The notes beneath the pieces are model-generated. The model did no database searches, was not told the origin of the DNA, and saw nothing but the letters and a program-made list of their open reading frames with translations. Both the position numbers and the translations under genes were made by a program. Shown here piece by piece: positions 12,165 to 21,295 of a stretch of DNA of 64,000 bases. Positions within the stretch are counted from its first letter, which is position 1. Each line of letters opens with the position of its first letter. The DNA is from Gemmatimonadota bacterium (GTDB taxonomy: Bacteria > Gemmatimonadota > Gemmatimonadetes > Gemmatimonadales > GWC2-71-9), in NCBI GenBank assembly GCA_003223395.1, contig QHUZ01000020.1:118698-182697 (forward strand), written 5' to 3'.

Positions 12165-12671
12165 ATGCTCCCTTCCAATACACGCCCGCTCGCGCGGCTC
12201 GTCCTCCTGAGCTTCATGCTGACATTCATCACCGCGCGGGTCGTCAGCATCCTCATGCTGCTCCCCCAGGTGCCCGACATTTACCTCTATGTCCACGACA
12301 TCCACATCCATCACCTGAATTACGGCATCTTTCTGCTTGCCGGGGTGGGAGCCTATCTCCTCTTTAGTTCCCAGCCGGCCACGCCCCCTGCCGCGGTGAT
12401 TTACGGTATCGGTCTCGGCCTCACATTCGACGAGTTCGGGATGTGGCTGCATCTCAACGGCGATTACTGGCAGCGCGCCAGCTTCGATGCGATCGTCGTG
12501 CTGGCTGCGGCGCTCGGGCTCGCAGGGTTTGCCCCTCCGATGCGACCCTGGCGCCCTCGGCTGCTCGCGGCGGTGCTGCTCATTTTTGGGCTGTTAATCG
12601 TCGGGTCGTTCCGCCTGGCGGCGCGAGCCGAGCCGCGGCTGCAGCGCTGGGAGCAACGCGTTCGCTCGTAA
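12165..12671 (+). CDS. Integral membrane protein of unknown function
   Basis: A 168-residue protein with four likely membrane segments, including LVLLSFMLTFITARVVSILML, YGIFLLAGVGAYLLF and LLAAVLLIFGLLIVGSF. A histidine-rich loop HDIHIHHLNYG sits between the first two helices and could bind a metal; this is an observation only. I do not recognise a characterised family. The preceding 45 bp hold no clear promoter. Confidence 0.6.
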   Translation: MLPSNTRPLARLVLLSFMLTFITARVVSILMLLPQVPDIYLYVHDIHIHHLNYGIFLLAGVGAYLLFSSQPATPPAAVIYGIGLGLTFDEFGMWLHLNGDYWQRASFDAIVVLAAALGLAGFAPPMRPWRPRLLAAVLLIFGLLIVGSFRLAARAEPRLQRWEQRVRS

Positions 12672-12724
12672 GACGCGCCGACGCCCCCGCTTGCGGAGCG
12701 CGCGGGCTGCGACATCTCTTGAGC

Positions 12725-13132
12725 ATGATTCACGACTACGGCGGTCTCGTCATCGGCATCGCGATCGGCATCGTGATCGCGTGGCTCTATTTCCTCGTCT
12801 GGAAACTCCGCTACAGCGCCGCGATTCGTGACGATGCGGTGCAGCGCAGCCTGGCCGTCACCGCGGGCAAGGTGCACGAGCAGCTCGTCCCCTATCTCCC
12901 CGAATTCGGGTTCAATCCCAAGGACGCGCGGTTCCTGGGCAGCCCGGTCGATCTCGTCGTATTCGACGGCCTCTCGGATGGGGAGGTGCGGCGGGTGGTG
13001 TTTCTCGAAGTGAAGACCGGCGGCGCGGCGCTGACGACGCGCGAGCGCCAGGTGCGTGCCGTGATCGAAGCCCGCGAGGTCGCGTGGGCCGAGTTGCGGC
13101 TCACCCGGCCGCCCGAACGCGACAGGGATTAG
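12725..13132 (+). CDS. Holliday junction resolvase-related endonuclease-like protein, membrane-anchored
   Basis: A 135-residue protein with one N-terminal membrane segment (LVIGIAIGIVIAWLYFLVW) and a C-terminal domain like the 'endonuclease related to Holliday junction resolvase' family. The domain shows GSPVDLVVFDGL and VVFLEVKTGGAALTTRERQVRAVIE, which fits a PD-(D/E)xK nuclease fold: D in PVDLVVFD, then E-x-K in LEVKTG. The function of membrane-tethered members is not known. ATG 12725 gives the expected start just before the membrane helix. Confidence 0.7.
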   Translation: MIHDYGGLVIGIAIGIVIAWLYFLVWKLRYSAAIRDDAVQRSLAVTAGKVHEQLVPYLPEFGFNPKDARFLGSPVDLVVFDGLSDGEVRRVVFLEVKTGGAALTTRERQVRAVIEAREVAWAELRLTRPPERDRD

Positions 13133-13176
13133 AAGATTTGCTACATTGGTGGCTTCTCGAACCAGGACACCCGTTC

Positions 13177-13389
13177 ATGAAGAGCATCTTCTGGGGCGCG
13201 GTAATCATCGCGATCGGGCTCGTCCGCGGCGACTCCGTGTTCCGCGGCGACTTCAGCGCGGTCCCGATCTTCTTCGATGCCCTCGGTGTCTTCTTCATTC
13301 TTCGCGGTTTGGTATCGATCTATCGTGCCAAGCAGCAGGAGGCGGCTGTCCCGCCGGCGGCACCACCACCGCCAACCATGCGGCGCTGA
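13177..13389 (+). CDS. Small membrane protein of unknown function
   Basis: A 70-residue protein with two hydrophobic segments (SIFWGAVIIAIGLV and VPIFFDALGVFFILRGLVSIY) and a proline/alanine-rich C-terminus. No family recognised. The ATG at 13177 starts directly before the first helix. Confidence 0.5.
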   Translation: MKSIFWGAVIIAIGLVRGDSVFRGDFSAVPIFFDALGVFFILRGLVSIYRAKQQEAAVPPAAPPPPTMRR

Positions 13390-13464
13390 AGTGGGCCTCC
13401 GGAGGAAGCAGCTAGACTGACCTGCCCCTGGTGCGCGGACCGTCAAGGGAAGCAAGATTCCAGC

Positions 13465-13689
13465 ATGAAGCAGCGACAGATGTACGAAGCCGACGAGATC
13501 ATCGTCACATTCGATCCCGACGTCTGCATTCATTCCGGGGTGTGTTTGATGGGACTACCGGATGTCTTCGATATCAAGCGCAAGCGGTGGATCCGGCCGG
13601 AGCTGCAGCCGCCTGATATTGTCGCCGCGCAAGTCATGAGATGTCCTTCCGGCGCGCTGCAATTCGTGCGTAAGCAGAAGACTGATTAA
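13465..13689 (+). CDS. Ferredoxin-like protein, divergent 4Fe-4S mono-cluster domain
   Basis: A 74-residue protein of the divergent mono-cluster ferredoxin type. The pattern is DPDVCIHSGVCLMGLPDVFD followed by CPSGAL: a C-x5-C pair, then a distal CPSG cysteine, with the W/R segment between them that is usual for this family. Only three cluster cysteines are evident, so a 3Fe-4S cluster or an outside fourth ligand is possible. The redox partner is unknown. Confidence 0.72.
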   Translation: MKQRQMYEADEIIVTFDPDVCIHSGVCLMGLPDVFDIKRKRWIRPELQPPDIVAAQVMRCPSGALQFVRKQKTD

Positions 13690-13700
13690 GTTGTCCGCCG

Positions 13701-13985
13701 ATGCCGACCTACGAGTACAAGTGCCCAAACGGGCACCTGTTTGAAAAGACGTTTCCCCGCATCACGAGTAAGCGCCACGCGAAATGCCCGGTGTGCGGCA
13801 AGCGCGCGGAGCGGCTGATCTCGGGCGGCGCCGGCGTGCATTTCAAGGGCTCCGGGTTCTACGCGACCGATTACAAACGACCGGCTGGAACGTCGGAAAA
13901 GGCCGACAATACGGCGGAGAAAGCCGAGAAGACCCCGAAGCCCGACGTGAAGCCGCCCAAGAAAGACTCCAGCTCCGACAAGTGA
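13701..13985 (+). CDS. FmdB-family zinc ribbon protein
   Basis: A 94-residue protein with the FmdB/CxxC_CxxC_SSSS zinc ribbon at its N-terminus: [14 protein letters not shown] followed by [16 protein letters not shown]. One position of the first metal-binding pair is C-P-N-G-H, so the ribbon is C/H-C-C type. The C-terminal 35 residues are lysine/aspartate-rich low complexity. The stop overlaps the argS GTG start (GTGA), so it is co-translated with argS. Confidence 0.8.
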   Translation: MPTYEYKCPNGHLFEKTFPRITSKRHAKCPVCGKRAERLISGGAGVHFKGSGFYATDYKRPAGTSEKADNTAEKAEKTPKPDVKPPKKDSSSDK

Positions 13986-15625
13986 CGGCACTCGAGACGA
14001 TCCGTACGGCGCTGGCACAGGCGGCGTCACGATTGGGCGCGCCCGATGTCGAGGTCGCGCTCGAGCGTCCGCGCGATCCGACCCACGGCGATCTCGCCAC
14101 CAATCTCGCGCTGACCCTGGCGAAGAAACTCGGCGAGAAGCCGCGCGTGGTCGCTGACAAACTGATCGCCGGGTTGGAGCTGCCGGCCGGCCTCGTGCGG
14201 AAGACGGAGATCGCTGGCCCCGGCTTCATCAACTTTTTCCTGGCGGATGCCCAGGTTGTGAGCGCGCTCCCGGCGATACTCGCGTCGGGCGCGAGCTACG
14301 GGAAGACCGACGTCGGCCACGGCGCGGCGTTCAACGTCGAGTTCGTCTCTGCCAATCCGACCGGACCGCTGCACGTTGGTCATGGCCGCCAGGCCGCACT
14401 GGGCGATGCGATCGCGACGCTGCTCGAATGGACCGGCTGGAAAGTGAGCCGCGAGTTCTACTACAACGACGCCGGTGGCCAGATCATGAATCTCGCGCGC
14501 AGCGTCCAGGCCCGGATCCGGCAGGCGCGCGGGCTGCCCGCGGAGATTCCGGAGCAGGGCTATCAGGGCGATTACATCCGTGACATCGCCGAGCGCTACG
14601 TCGCCGAGCATCCCAAGGATACGGAAGGCGGCGATCTCGACGCCGTCCGCCGGTTTGCCGTGCAGGAGCTGCGCGCGGAGCAGGATCGCGACCTGCAAGC
14701 GTTCGGCGTCAAGTTCGACGTCTACTTCCTCGAGTCGTCGCTGTACACAACGGGGAAGGTGGAGGAAACGACGCGCCGGCTCGTGGCCGCGGGGCACACC
14801 TACGAGAAGGACGGGGCGTTGTGGCTCCGAACGACCGACTTCGGCGACGACAAGGACCGTGTGATGCGCAAGAGTGCGGAGAAGGGCAGCGACTACACCT
14901 ATTTCCTGCCCGACGTCGCGTATCACGTGACGAAATGGGAGCGGGGCTTCCATCGCGCGCTCAACGTGCAGGGCTCCGATCATCACGGCACGGTCGCACG
15001 TGTGCGCATCGGACTCCAGGCGCTCGAAATGGGGATCCCGCAGGGATATCCGGAATACGTGCTGCATCAGATGGTCACCGTGATGCGGGGCGGTGACGAA
15101 GTGAAGCTCTCCAAGCGCGCGGGCAGCTATATGACGGTCCGCGATCTCGTGGAAGAGGTCGGACGGGACGCGGTGCGCTACTTCTATCTGATGCGGCGTG
15201 GTGAGACGCACTTTGTCTTCGACGTCGATCTCGCCAAGAGTCAAACGGACGAGAACCCGGTGTTCTACGTCCAGATGGCGCACGCGCGCATGTTCGGGAT
15301 CTTCCGCGTCGCTGGGCGCGAGCCAGCGAGCGTGAGCGCCGCGGGGGCTGATCTCAGCGTCCTCACCCAGCCCGAGGAAGCCGATTTGATCAAGGAGCTG
15401 GCCGACTTTCCCGCCATGGTTCAGGGCGCCGCCGCTGCCCGAGAACCCCATCGCATCACGGGATATCTCGAGGGACTGGCCCGGCTGGCGCACGCGTGGT
15501 ATCACAAGTACCGCGTGCTGGGCGAGCCTCAGGAAGCCGCCCGGCTCGTGCTCGCGCGCGCCGTCCAACAGGTGCTCGCGAATGGCCTTTCACTTTTGGG
15601 GATTCGCGCCCCGGAACGGATGTAA
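13982..15625 (+). CDS. argS: Arginine--tRNA ligase
   Basis: A 547-residue class I aminoacyl-tRNA synthetase. The N-terminal additional domain is visible as [13 protein letters not shown]. The HIGH motif is HVGHG in [14 protein letters not shown]; the KMSKS equivalent is [19 protein letters not shown]. Arginyl-specific sequences [14 protein letters not shown] and [14 protein letters not shown] are present, and the anticodon-binding helical domain ends with [20 protein letters not shown] 13982 is fixed by the N-terminal domain and by overlap with the FmdB-like stop. Confidence 0.95.
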   Translation: MTALETIRTALAQAASRLGAPDVEVALERPRDPTHGDLATNLALTLAKKLGEKPRVVADKLIAGLELPAGLVRKTEIAGPGFINFFLADAQVVSALPAILASGASYGKTDVGHGAAFNVEFVSANPTGPLHVGHGRQAALGDAIATLLEWTGWKVSREFYYNDAGGQIMNLARSVQARIRQARGLPAEIPEQGYQGDYIRDIAERYVAEHPKDTEGGDLDAVRRFAVQELRAEQDRDLQAFGVKFDVYFLESSLYTTGKVEETTRRLVAAGHTYEKDGALWLRTTDFGDDKDRVMRKSAEKGSDYTYFLPDVAYHVTKWERGFHRALNVQGSDHHGTVARVRIGLQALEMGIPQGYPEYVLHQMVTVMRGGDEVKLSKRAGSYMTVRDLVEEVGRDAVRYFYLMRRGETHFVFDVDLAKSQTDENPVFYVQMAHARMFGIFRVAGREPASVSAAGADLSVLTQPEEADLIKELADFPAMVQGAAAAREPHRITGYLEGLARLAHAWYHKYRVLGEPQEAARLVLARAVQQVLANGLSLLGIRAPERM

Positions 15626-15627
15626 GC

Positions 15628-16545
15628 GTGGGTGTCCTCGTCGTCGGCTCGATTGCGCTGGATTCCGTCATCACGCCCTTCGGCGAGACCGCCGACGCGC
15701 TCGGCGGGGCCGCGGTGTTCTTTGCGATGGCGGGAGCGGTGCTGGCTCCCGTCCAGGTCGTCGGCGTGGTCGGGAGCGACTTTCCCGAAGAGCATCTCAA
15801 GAAACTGGCGGCGCGCGGCGTGGACCTGGCGGGGGTGGAACGGCAACCGGGCGAGTCGTTTCGCTGGAAAGCCCGGTATTCGTACGACCTGAACAGCCGC
15901 GAAACGCTCGAGACCCGCCTCGGCGTCTTCGCCAACTTTCAACCCCGTATCCCCGAAAAATTCCGCGACGCCAAGTACGTCTTCCTCGGCAACATCGATC
16001 CGGAGCTGCAGCTCAACGTCCTCGATCAGGTCAAAAAGCCCAAGCTGGTCGCCTGCGATACAATGAACTACTGGATTCAAGGCAAGAAGGATCTGCTGCT
16101 CCAGCTGCTGCGCCATATCGACATCCTGATGGTGAACGATTCGGAAGCGCGCGAGCTCTCGGGCGACTGGAACATTTATCGGGCGGCGCACTGGATCCTC
16201 GGACGCGGCCCCAAGATGGTCGTGATCAAGCAGGGCGAGCATGGCGCGCTGCTCGTGGATCCCACGACGATGTTCAAAGTTCCCGCGTACCCGCTCCAGG
16301 AAGTGTTCGACCCGACCGGCGCCGGCGATGCCTTCGCGGGCGGATTCATGGCGCACGTGGCGCGCACCGGCGATCTCGCGTTCGCGAACCTGCGCCGGGC
16401 GATGGTCTACGGCTCGGCCCTGGGATCGCTCGCCGTGGAAGCCTTTGGCGTCCAGCGGCTCGAGCACATCACCCTGCCGGAGGTGCACGGCCGCGTGAAG
16501 GCGTTCCGCGATCTCGTCCACTTCTCGTTGGACGGCGAAGCGTGA
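15628..16545 (+). CDS. PfkB-family carbohydrate/nucleoside kinase
   Basis: A 305-residue ribokinase-fold enzyme. N-terminal GVLVVGSIALDSV, a mid-protein NDSEARELSG, and the C-terminal PfkB signature with the catalytic aspartate in DPTGAGDAFAGGF are present. Substrate cannot be decided from sequence: ribokinase, adenosine kinase or fructokinase are all possible. It lies 2 bp after argS and its stop overlaps the purM start, so this is an operon with purine and riboflavin genes, which mildly favours a nucleoside or ribose substrate. Confidence 0.8.
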   Translation: MGVLVVGSIALDSVITPFGETADALGGAAVFFAMAGAVLAPVQVVGVVGSDFPEEHLKKLAARGVDLAGVERQPGESFRWKARYSYDLNSRETLETRLGVFANFQPRIPEKFRDAKYVFLGNIDPELQLNVLDQVKKPKLVACDTMNYWIQGKKDLLLQLLRHIDILMVNDSEARELSGDWNIYRAAHWILGRGPKMVVIKQGEHGALLVDPTTMFKVPAYPLQEVFDPTGAGDAFAGGFMAHVARTGDLAFANLRRAMVYGSALGSLAVEAFGVQRLEHITLPEVHGRVKAFRDLVHFSLDGEA

Positions 16546-17576
16546 CCAAAGCCGACCGCTACGGCGCCGTTGGGGTGAAGCTCGACACCGCCGAGGAGGC
16601 GAAGCGGCGGATCGCCGAGCTGGTGCGGACGACCCGCACACCGTTGGCGCGCGGCGCCGTCGGCGGGTTCGGCGGGATGGTGCGCGTGCCCGCAGGCTAC
16701 CAGAAGCCGGTTCTGGTCATGTCAACCGACGGCGTGGGATCCAAAGTGCTTGTGGCCGCCGCGGCGGGGATTCACGACACCGTGGGTGAAGATCTCGTCA
16801 ATCACTCAGTCAACGACATTCTGGTCCACGGTGCCACGCCGCTCGCCTTTCTCGACTACATCGCGACCGGGAATCTCGTTCCGGAGATCGCGGCGCAGAT
16901 CGTCAGCGGCGTCGCCCGCGGCTGCCGCGCGCATGACATGACCCTCGCCGGGGGCGAGACGGCGCAGATGCCCGACCTGTACCAGGCCGGTCATTACGAT
17001 CTGGCAGGCTCGATCGTCGGCGTCGTCGAGGAGGACAAGGCCCTGCACGGCGATCGGGTGACCGCCGGTGACCAGCTCATCGGCTACGCATCGACCGGAC
17101 TGCACACGAACGGCTACACACTCGCGCGGAAGATCGTGTTCGAAGGGATGAAGCTGGGCATTGACGATCGGTTCCCCGAGACGGAGCGGTCGGTCGGAGA
17201 GGTGCTCCTCGCTGTGCATCGCAGTTACGCGATGGCCCTGCGACCGGTGCTCGGTGACGTGCACGCGTTGGCGCACGTGACCGGCGGCGGGATCGTCGGC
17301 AACCTCGTCCGCGTGTTGCCCCCCGGCGTCGAGGCCGTAGTGGACGCCGGCAGCTGGCCGTGGCCGCCGCTCTTTCGCGTGTTGATGCGCGCCGGCCAGG
17401 TCAGCCGTGAGGAGATGCGGCGCGTGTTCAATCTGGGCGTCGGGATGATCGCGGTCGTGGCGCGCCAGGACGTCGAGACGACCGTGCGCGCGGCCGAGCG
17501 CGCGCAGGTGCAGGCGTGGCTCATCGGAGAGGTGCGCGCGGGCAGCAAGCCTGTGGTGCGGTTTGAAGAGAGATAG
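16542..17576 (+). CDS. purM: Phosphoribosylformylglycinamidine cyclo-ligase
   Basis: A 344-residue AIR synthetase catalysing step five of de novo purine biosynthesis, the ATP-dependent cyclisation of FGAM to AIR. Signature segments are the N-terminal RYGAVGVKLDTAEEA, STDGVGSKVLVA, HSVNDILVHGATPLAFLDYI, LAGGETAQMPDLY, GYASTGLHTNGYTLARKI and AHVTGGGIVGNL. GTG 16542 overlaps the upstream kinase stop. The next gene (ribD) begins inside its 3' end. Confidence 0.95.
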   Translation: MTKADRYGAVGVKLDTAEEAKRRIAELVRTTRTPLARGAVGGFGGMVRVPAGYQKPVLVMSTDGVGSKVLVAAAAGIHDTVGEDLVNHSVNDILVHGATPLAFLDYIATGNLVPEIAAQIVSGVARGCRAHDMTLAGGETAQMPDLYQAGHYDLAGSIVGVVEEDKALHGDRVTAGDQLIGYASTGLHTNGYTLARKIVFEGMKLGIDDRFPETERSVGEVLLAVHRSYAMALRPVLGDVHALAHVTGGGIVGNLVRVLPPGVEAVVDAGSWPWPPLFRVLMRAGQVSREEMRRVFNLGVGMIAVVARQDVETTVRAAERAQVQAWLIGEVRAGSKPVVRFEER

Positions 17577-18669
17577 CGAGCGGGAACTCGTAGCGATGCG
17601 TCGAGCGCTCGAGCTCGCGTGGCGCGGCTGGGGCCGTGTGTCCCCGAACCCCATGGTCGGCGCGGTGGTATTGCGCGGCGACGAGACCTTCGCGGAAGGG
17701 TGGCACGCCGAATTCGGCGGCCCCCACGCCGAGCTCGCCGCGCTGCACGCTGCCGGCGACAAGGCGCGCGGGGCCACGCTCGTCGTGACCCTCGAGCCGT
17801 GCGCGCATCACGGCAAGACACCGCCATGCACCGACGCGATTCGGGCGGCCGGAATCCGGCGCGTCGTCGCCGCGGTGCGCGATCCCGATGCCGAGGCGCG
17901 CGGCGGCGTCGAGGTGCTGAAACGCGCCGGCATCGAAACACGGATTGGCCTGCTCGCGGAAGAGGCCGCCGCGCTGAACGCCCCCTTCCTCTTTACCAGA
18001 CAACAGACCGATCGGCCCTTCGTTGCGCTCAAGCTCGCGACGTCCATCGACGGCCGGATCGCCGACGCCGGCGGCCGGTCACAGTGGATCTCCGGGCCCG
18101 AGGCGCGCGACCACGTCCACTGGCTGCGGGCGGGGTTCGATGCGATCGCGGTGGGCGGCACGACGGCGTTGACCGACAACCCGCAGCTCACCGCGCGCGG
18201 CGGGCTCACCCCGCGCAAGCCGCCCGTGCGCATCGTGTTCGACCGGCGCGCGATGCTCAACCTCGGCGTCTCGCTGGTGCAAACGGCGCGCGAAGTCCCC
18301 ACCTGGGTCGTCGCGTCACCCGAAGCGCCGATGGCGAACGTGTCGGTGCTCGAGGGCAACGGCGTACGTGTCTTCCGTCCCGAAGCCCTGGCGCAAGCGT
18401 TCGCGCAGCTGCGGCTCGCCGGGATCCAATCGTTGTTATGTGAAGGCGGAGGCGCGCTGGGCGCCAAACTCCTGGCCGAGGGGCTCGTAGACCGCCTGTA
18501 CTGGGTGCAGTCGCCCGTCTGGCTCGGCGAGGGTGCGGTGCCCGCTTTTGCAGGGATCCCGGCATCTCCCCTCGCCGAAGCGCCGCGCTGGGTGGTCGTG
18601 GAGCGCCGCCCGCTGGGCTCTGATACATTATTGGTCTTGGATCGACGGCTATGTTTACCGGAATCGTAG
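17563..18669 (+). CDS. ribD: Bifunctional diaminohydroxyphosphoribosylaminopyrimidine deaminase / 5-amino-6-(5-phosphoribosylamino)uracil reductase RibD
   Basis: A 368-residue two-domain enzyme for the second and third steps of riboflavin synthesis. The N-terminal deaminase has the zinc motif HAELAAL and PCAHHGKTPPC; the C-terminal reductase begins at PFVALKLATSIDGRIAD and has ISGPEARDHVHWLRAGFDAI. TTG 17563 is selected because it retains DSERELVAMRRALELAWRG, the normal N-terminal helix; ATG 17596 would cut it. Overlap with purM by 14 bp and with ribE by 19 bp indicates one transcription unit. Confidence 0.92.
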   Translation: MKRDSERELVAMRRALELAWRGWGRVSPNPMVGAVVLRGDETFAEGWHAEFGGPHAELAALHAAGDKARGATLVVTLEPCAHHGKTPPCTDAIRAAGIRRVVAAVRDPDAEARGGVEVLKRAGIETRIGLLAEEAAALNAPFLFTRQQTDRPFVALKLATSIDGRIADAGGRSQWISGPEARDHVHWLRAGFDAIAVGGTTALTDNPQLTARGGLTPRKPPVRIVFDRRAMLNLGVSLVQTAREVPTWVVASPEAPMANVSVLEGNGVRVFRPEALAQAFAQLRLAGIQSLLCEGGGALGAKLLAEGLVDRLYWVQSPVWLGEGAVPAFAGIPASPLAEAPRWVVVERRPLGSDTLLVLDRRLCLPES

Positions 18670-19238
18670 ACGCGGTGGGCCGAATCGACGCGGTGCACGT
18701 GAACAACGGCGTGGAACTGCGTGTAAAGGCGTCCTACAAAGGCGTGAAGAAGGGCGAGAGCATCGCGCTCAATGGCGCGTGCCTGACCGTCGAGAAGGTT
18801 CTCAAAGGCGCGTTTACGGTGCACGCCGTGCAGACGACGCTCGGCCGGACGTTGATCGGCGAATGGAAAAAGGGTCGAAGCGTCAACCTGGAACGTGCGC
18901 TGCGCGCTGGTGATCGATTCGGTGGCCACTTCGTGCAAGGGCATGTGGACGGCGTGGGAACGGTGGAAGGGGTCGCCGAAGTCGATGACGCGATGCTCGT
19001 GGATATTCGGGTCCCGCCCGAAGTCGCGGAGACGACGGTGCTCCATGGTGCAGTGACGGTGGATGGCGTGAGCCTCACCGTGAACGCGCTCGCAGAGGAC
19101 AGAATCGTGCAGGTGTCGTTGGTACCGTTCACCCGCGAGCACACGACATTAGGAAAACTCGCGAGCGGTGATCGTGTGCACGTCGAGGCCGATGTTCTTG
19201 GAAAGTACGTGAGGCAGCTATGCCGTTCAGCGCAGTAG
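18651..19238 (+). CDS. ribE: Riboflavin synthase, alpha subunit
   Basis: A 195-residue protein with the two lumazine-binding repeats that convert two 6,7-dimethyl-8-ribityllumazine molecules into riboflavin. The canonical start [12 protein letters not shown] and repeat landmarks [13 protein letters not shown] and [18 protein letters not shown], then [19 protein letters not shown], are visible. Standard length. It overlaps ribD and ribBA. Confidence 0.95.
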   Translation: MFTGIVDAVGRIDAVHVNNGVELRVKASYKGVKKGESIALNGACLTVEKVLKGAFTVHAVQTTLGRTLIGEWKKGRSVNLERALRAGDRFGGHFVQGHVDGVGTVEGVAEVDDAMLVDIRVPPEVAETTVLHGAVTVDGVSLTVNALAEDRIVQVSLVPFTREHTTLGKLASGDRVHVEADVLGKYVRQLCRSAQ

Positions 19239-20425
19239 AACAAGCAATCGCGGATATTCGCGCCGGCAAGCTGGTCATCGTGGCGGATGACGAGCGGCGC
19301 GAGAACGAGGGTGATCTGATCGGGGCGGCCGAGAAGGTTAGCCCCTCGATGATCAACTTCATGGCGACGCACGCCCGCGGGCTCATCTGTATGCCGTTGA
19401 CGCCCGAGCGCTGCGATGCCCTCGGCCTGCCGCAGATGACCGAGCACAACAACGAATCGCACGAGACGGCCTTCACCATCAGCATCGATGCCGCCGCGCG
19501 GTTCGGCGTGACGACCGGCATTTCGGCCGCCGATCGGGCCGCGACGGTCCGCGTGGCCATCGATCCGTCGACGGTTCCGAGCGACCTGCGGCGGCCCGGG
19601 CACGTCTTCCCGCTGCGCGCGCGTCCCGGCGGCGTCTTGCAGCGTGTCGGTCAGACCGAGGCGAGCATCGATCTCGCGCGCCTCGCCGGGCTGTATCCGG
19701 CCGGCGTCATCTGCGAGATCCTGAATCCCGATGGTTCGATGGCGCGCCGTCCCGACCTCGAGCGGTTCGCCACACAGCATGGCCTCACGTTCATCACGGT
19801 CGCGCAGCTCGTCGCCTACCGGCTGAAGCACGAGCGGCTCGTCCATCGGGTCGCCGAAGCCCGCCTCCCGACGCCATTCGGCGAATTCCGCATCATCGGC
19901 TATCGCAACGACGTGGATGAGGCGGAGCACATCGCGTTGGTATTCGGCGACGTCGCGGGCAAGCAACAGGTGCTGGTGCGGATGCACTCGAAGTGCCTGA
20001 CGGGCGACGTCTTCGGCTCGGCCCGGTGCGATTGCGGCTGGCAGCTGCACAGCGCGATGCGGATGATCGCGGCGGTAGGCGCGGGAGTGGTCGTGTACCT
20101 CGATCAGGAAGGGCGGGGCATCGGCCTCCTCAACAAGCTCAAGGCGTACGAGCTCCAGGATCAGGGCCACGACACCGTCACGGCCAACGAGAAGCTCGGT
20201 TTCAAGCCGGACCTGCGGAATTACGGCATCGGCGCGCAGATTCTGCTCGACCTCGGACTGTCCTCGATCCGCGTGCTGACGAACAATCCGATGAAGCTGG
20301 TAGGCCTCGAAGGCTACGGACTGGAGATCGTCGAGCGGCTGCCCATCGTGCCGGCGCCGTCGGATGAGAATCGGGCCTATCTCGACGTCAAGCGGGACAA
20401 GCTCGGCCACTTCCTCACTCACTGA
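19220..20425 (+). CDS. ribBA: Bifunctional 3,4-dihydroxy-2-butanone-4-phosphate synthase / GTP cyclohydrolase II
   Basis: A 401-residue fusion catalysing the two entry reactions of riboflavin synthesis. RibB half: [36 protein letters not shown] and [10 protein letters not shown]. RibA half: the zinc site [18 protein letters not shown] and the catalytic [12 protein letters not shown], with the terminal [13 protein letters not shown] segment. Both sets of active-site residues look intact. Overlaps ribE by 19 bp and is followed 2 bp later by ribH. Confidence 0.95.
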   Translation: MPFSAVEQAIADIRAGKLVIVADDERRENEGDLIGAAEKVSPSMINFMATHARGLICMPLTPERCDALGLPQMTEHNNESHETAFTISIDAAARFGVTTGISAADRAATVRVAIDPSTVPSDLRRPGHVFPLRARPGGVLQRVGQTEASIDLARLAGLYPAGVICEILNPDGSMARRPDLERFATQHGLTFITVAQLVAYRLKHERLVHRVAEARLPTPFGEFRIIGYRNDVDEAEHIALVFGDVAGKQQVLVRMHSKCLTGDVFGSARCDCGWQLHSAMRMIAAVGAGVVVYLDQEGRGIGLLNKLKAYELQDQGHDTVTANEKLGFKPDLRNYGIGAQILLDLGLSSIRVLTNNPMKLVGLEGYGLEIVERLPIVPAPSDENRAYLDVKRDKLGHFLTH

Positions 20426-20427
20426 TC

Positions 20428-20901
20428 GTGCCACACCGAGCACCCTCCGCGGCGCGCACTTCCAACCGCCAGCGGCGTGTGGCGATCATCGTGAGTCGGT
20501 TTCACGAACACATCACGTCGAAGCTGCTCGACGGCGCGCGTGACGCGCTCCGCCGCGGCGGGATCGCGGACGCGAATGTAGAAGTCACGTGGGCGCCGGG
20601 GGCCTTCGAGCTCCCCGTGCTCGCCGAAGCGGCGGCCGCGAGCGAGCGATTTGACGCGATCGTCGCGCTCGGATGCGTGATTCGCGGCGAGACGCCGCAC
20701 TTCGAATACGTCGCCGGCGAGACTGCGCGCGGCCTCGGCAACGTCGCGTTGGCGCATCGCATCGCGGTCGGATTCGGCGTGCTTACCACGGAGACCGAGA
20801 CTCAGGCGTTGGCGCGGGTCAGCAAAGGTGCCGAGGCGGTGCAGGCGGCCCTGGAGACCGCCGATGCGCTCGAGAGGCTCGGTGCAACGTCCCGAGACTA
20901 A
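20428..20901 (+). CDS. ribH: 6,7-dimethyl-8-ribityllumazine synthase
   Basis: A 157-residue enzyme condensing the butanone phosphate and pyrimidine branches of riboflavin synthesis; usually a large icosahedral or pentameric assembly. Motifs are AIIVSRFHEHITSKLLDGA, WAPGAFELPVLAEAAA and GCVIRGETPHFEYVAGE, with the catalytic His in LAHRIAVGFGVLT. Start is GTG 20428. Overlaps nusB by 20 bp, the very common ribH-nusB arrangement. Confidence 0.95.
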   Translation: MPHRAPSAARTSNRQRRVAIIVSRFHEHITSKLLDGARDALRRGGIADANVEVTWAPGAFELPVLAEAAAASERFDAIVALGCVIRGETPHFEYVAGETARGLGNVALAHRIAVGFGVLTTETETQALARVSKGAEAVQAALETADALERLGATSRD

Positions 20902-21295
20902 GGCCCGCGCGCGCGCCCTCCAGTTGTTGCATGCGTGGGAACTGTCGGGCAGACCAACGATCGAGGCGGTCGTTGCTCGCGTCGCCGTGATCTATGGACG
21001 CGCGCCCAAGGGCTACGACCGCGGCGCCGATCTCGCCGCCAAGGCCATCGCCGGGCTTCCCGAATTCGACGCCCGAATCGCGAATGCCGCGGAGCACTGG
21101 CGGCTCGAGCGCGTGGGCGTCGTGGAGCGCAACATCCTGCGACTCGCGCTCGCGGAGCTGGACGAGGCATCGACCCCGTCGCGAGTGGTGATCGATGAGG
21201 CGGTCAAGCTCGCGCACTGGTTCGCCGGCTCGCGTGCACCGGGCTTCATCAATGGCGTGCTCGATGCCGTCGCCCGGGAGACCGGCGCGCTGTGA
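20882..21295 (+). CDS. nusB: Transcription antitermination factor NusB
   Basis: A 137-residue all-helical RNA-binding protein for rRNA antitermination with NusE/S10. The family pattern is visible in the start RPETKARARALQLLHAWEL, WRLERVGVVERNILRLALAEL and PSRVVIDEAVKLAHWFAGSRAPGFINGVLD. GTG 20882 is chosen because an upstream in-frame start at 20828 would add an arginine/proline-rich stretch that is a shadow of ribH. Confidence 0.92.
   Translation: MQRPETKARARALQLLHAWELSGRPTIEAVVARVAVIYGRAPKGYDRGADLAAKAIAGLPEFDARIANAAEHWRLERVGVVERNILRLALAELDEASTPSRVVIDEAVKLAHWFAGSRAPGFINGVLDAVARETGAL

Noticed and set aside
14027..15568. A 513-codon open frame on the - strand opposite argS
   Set aside because: argS has full motif conservation on the + strand; the reverse frame is arginine/histidine-rich low-complexity translation typical of the shadow of a GC-rich gene.
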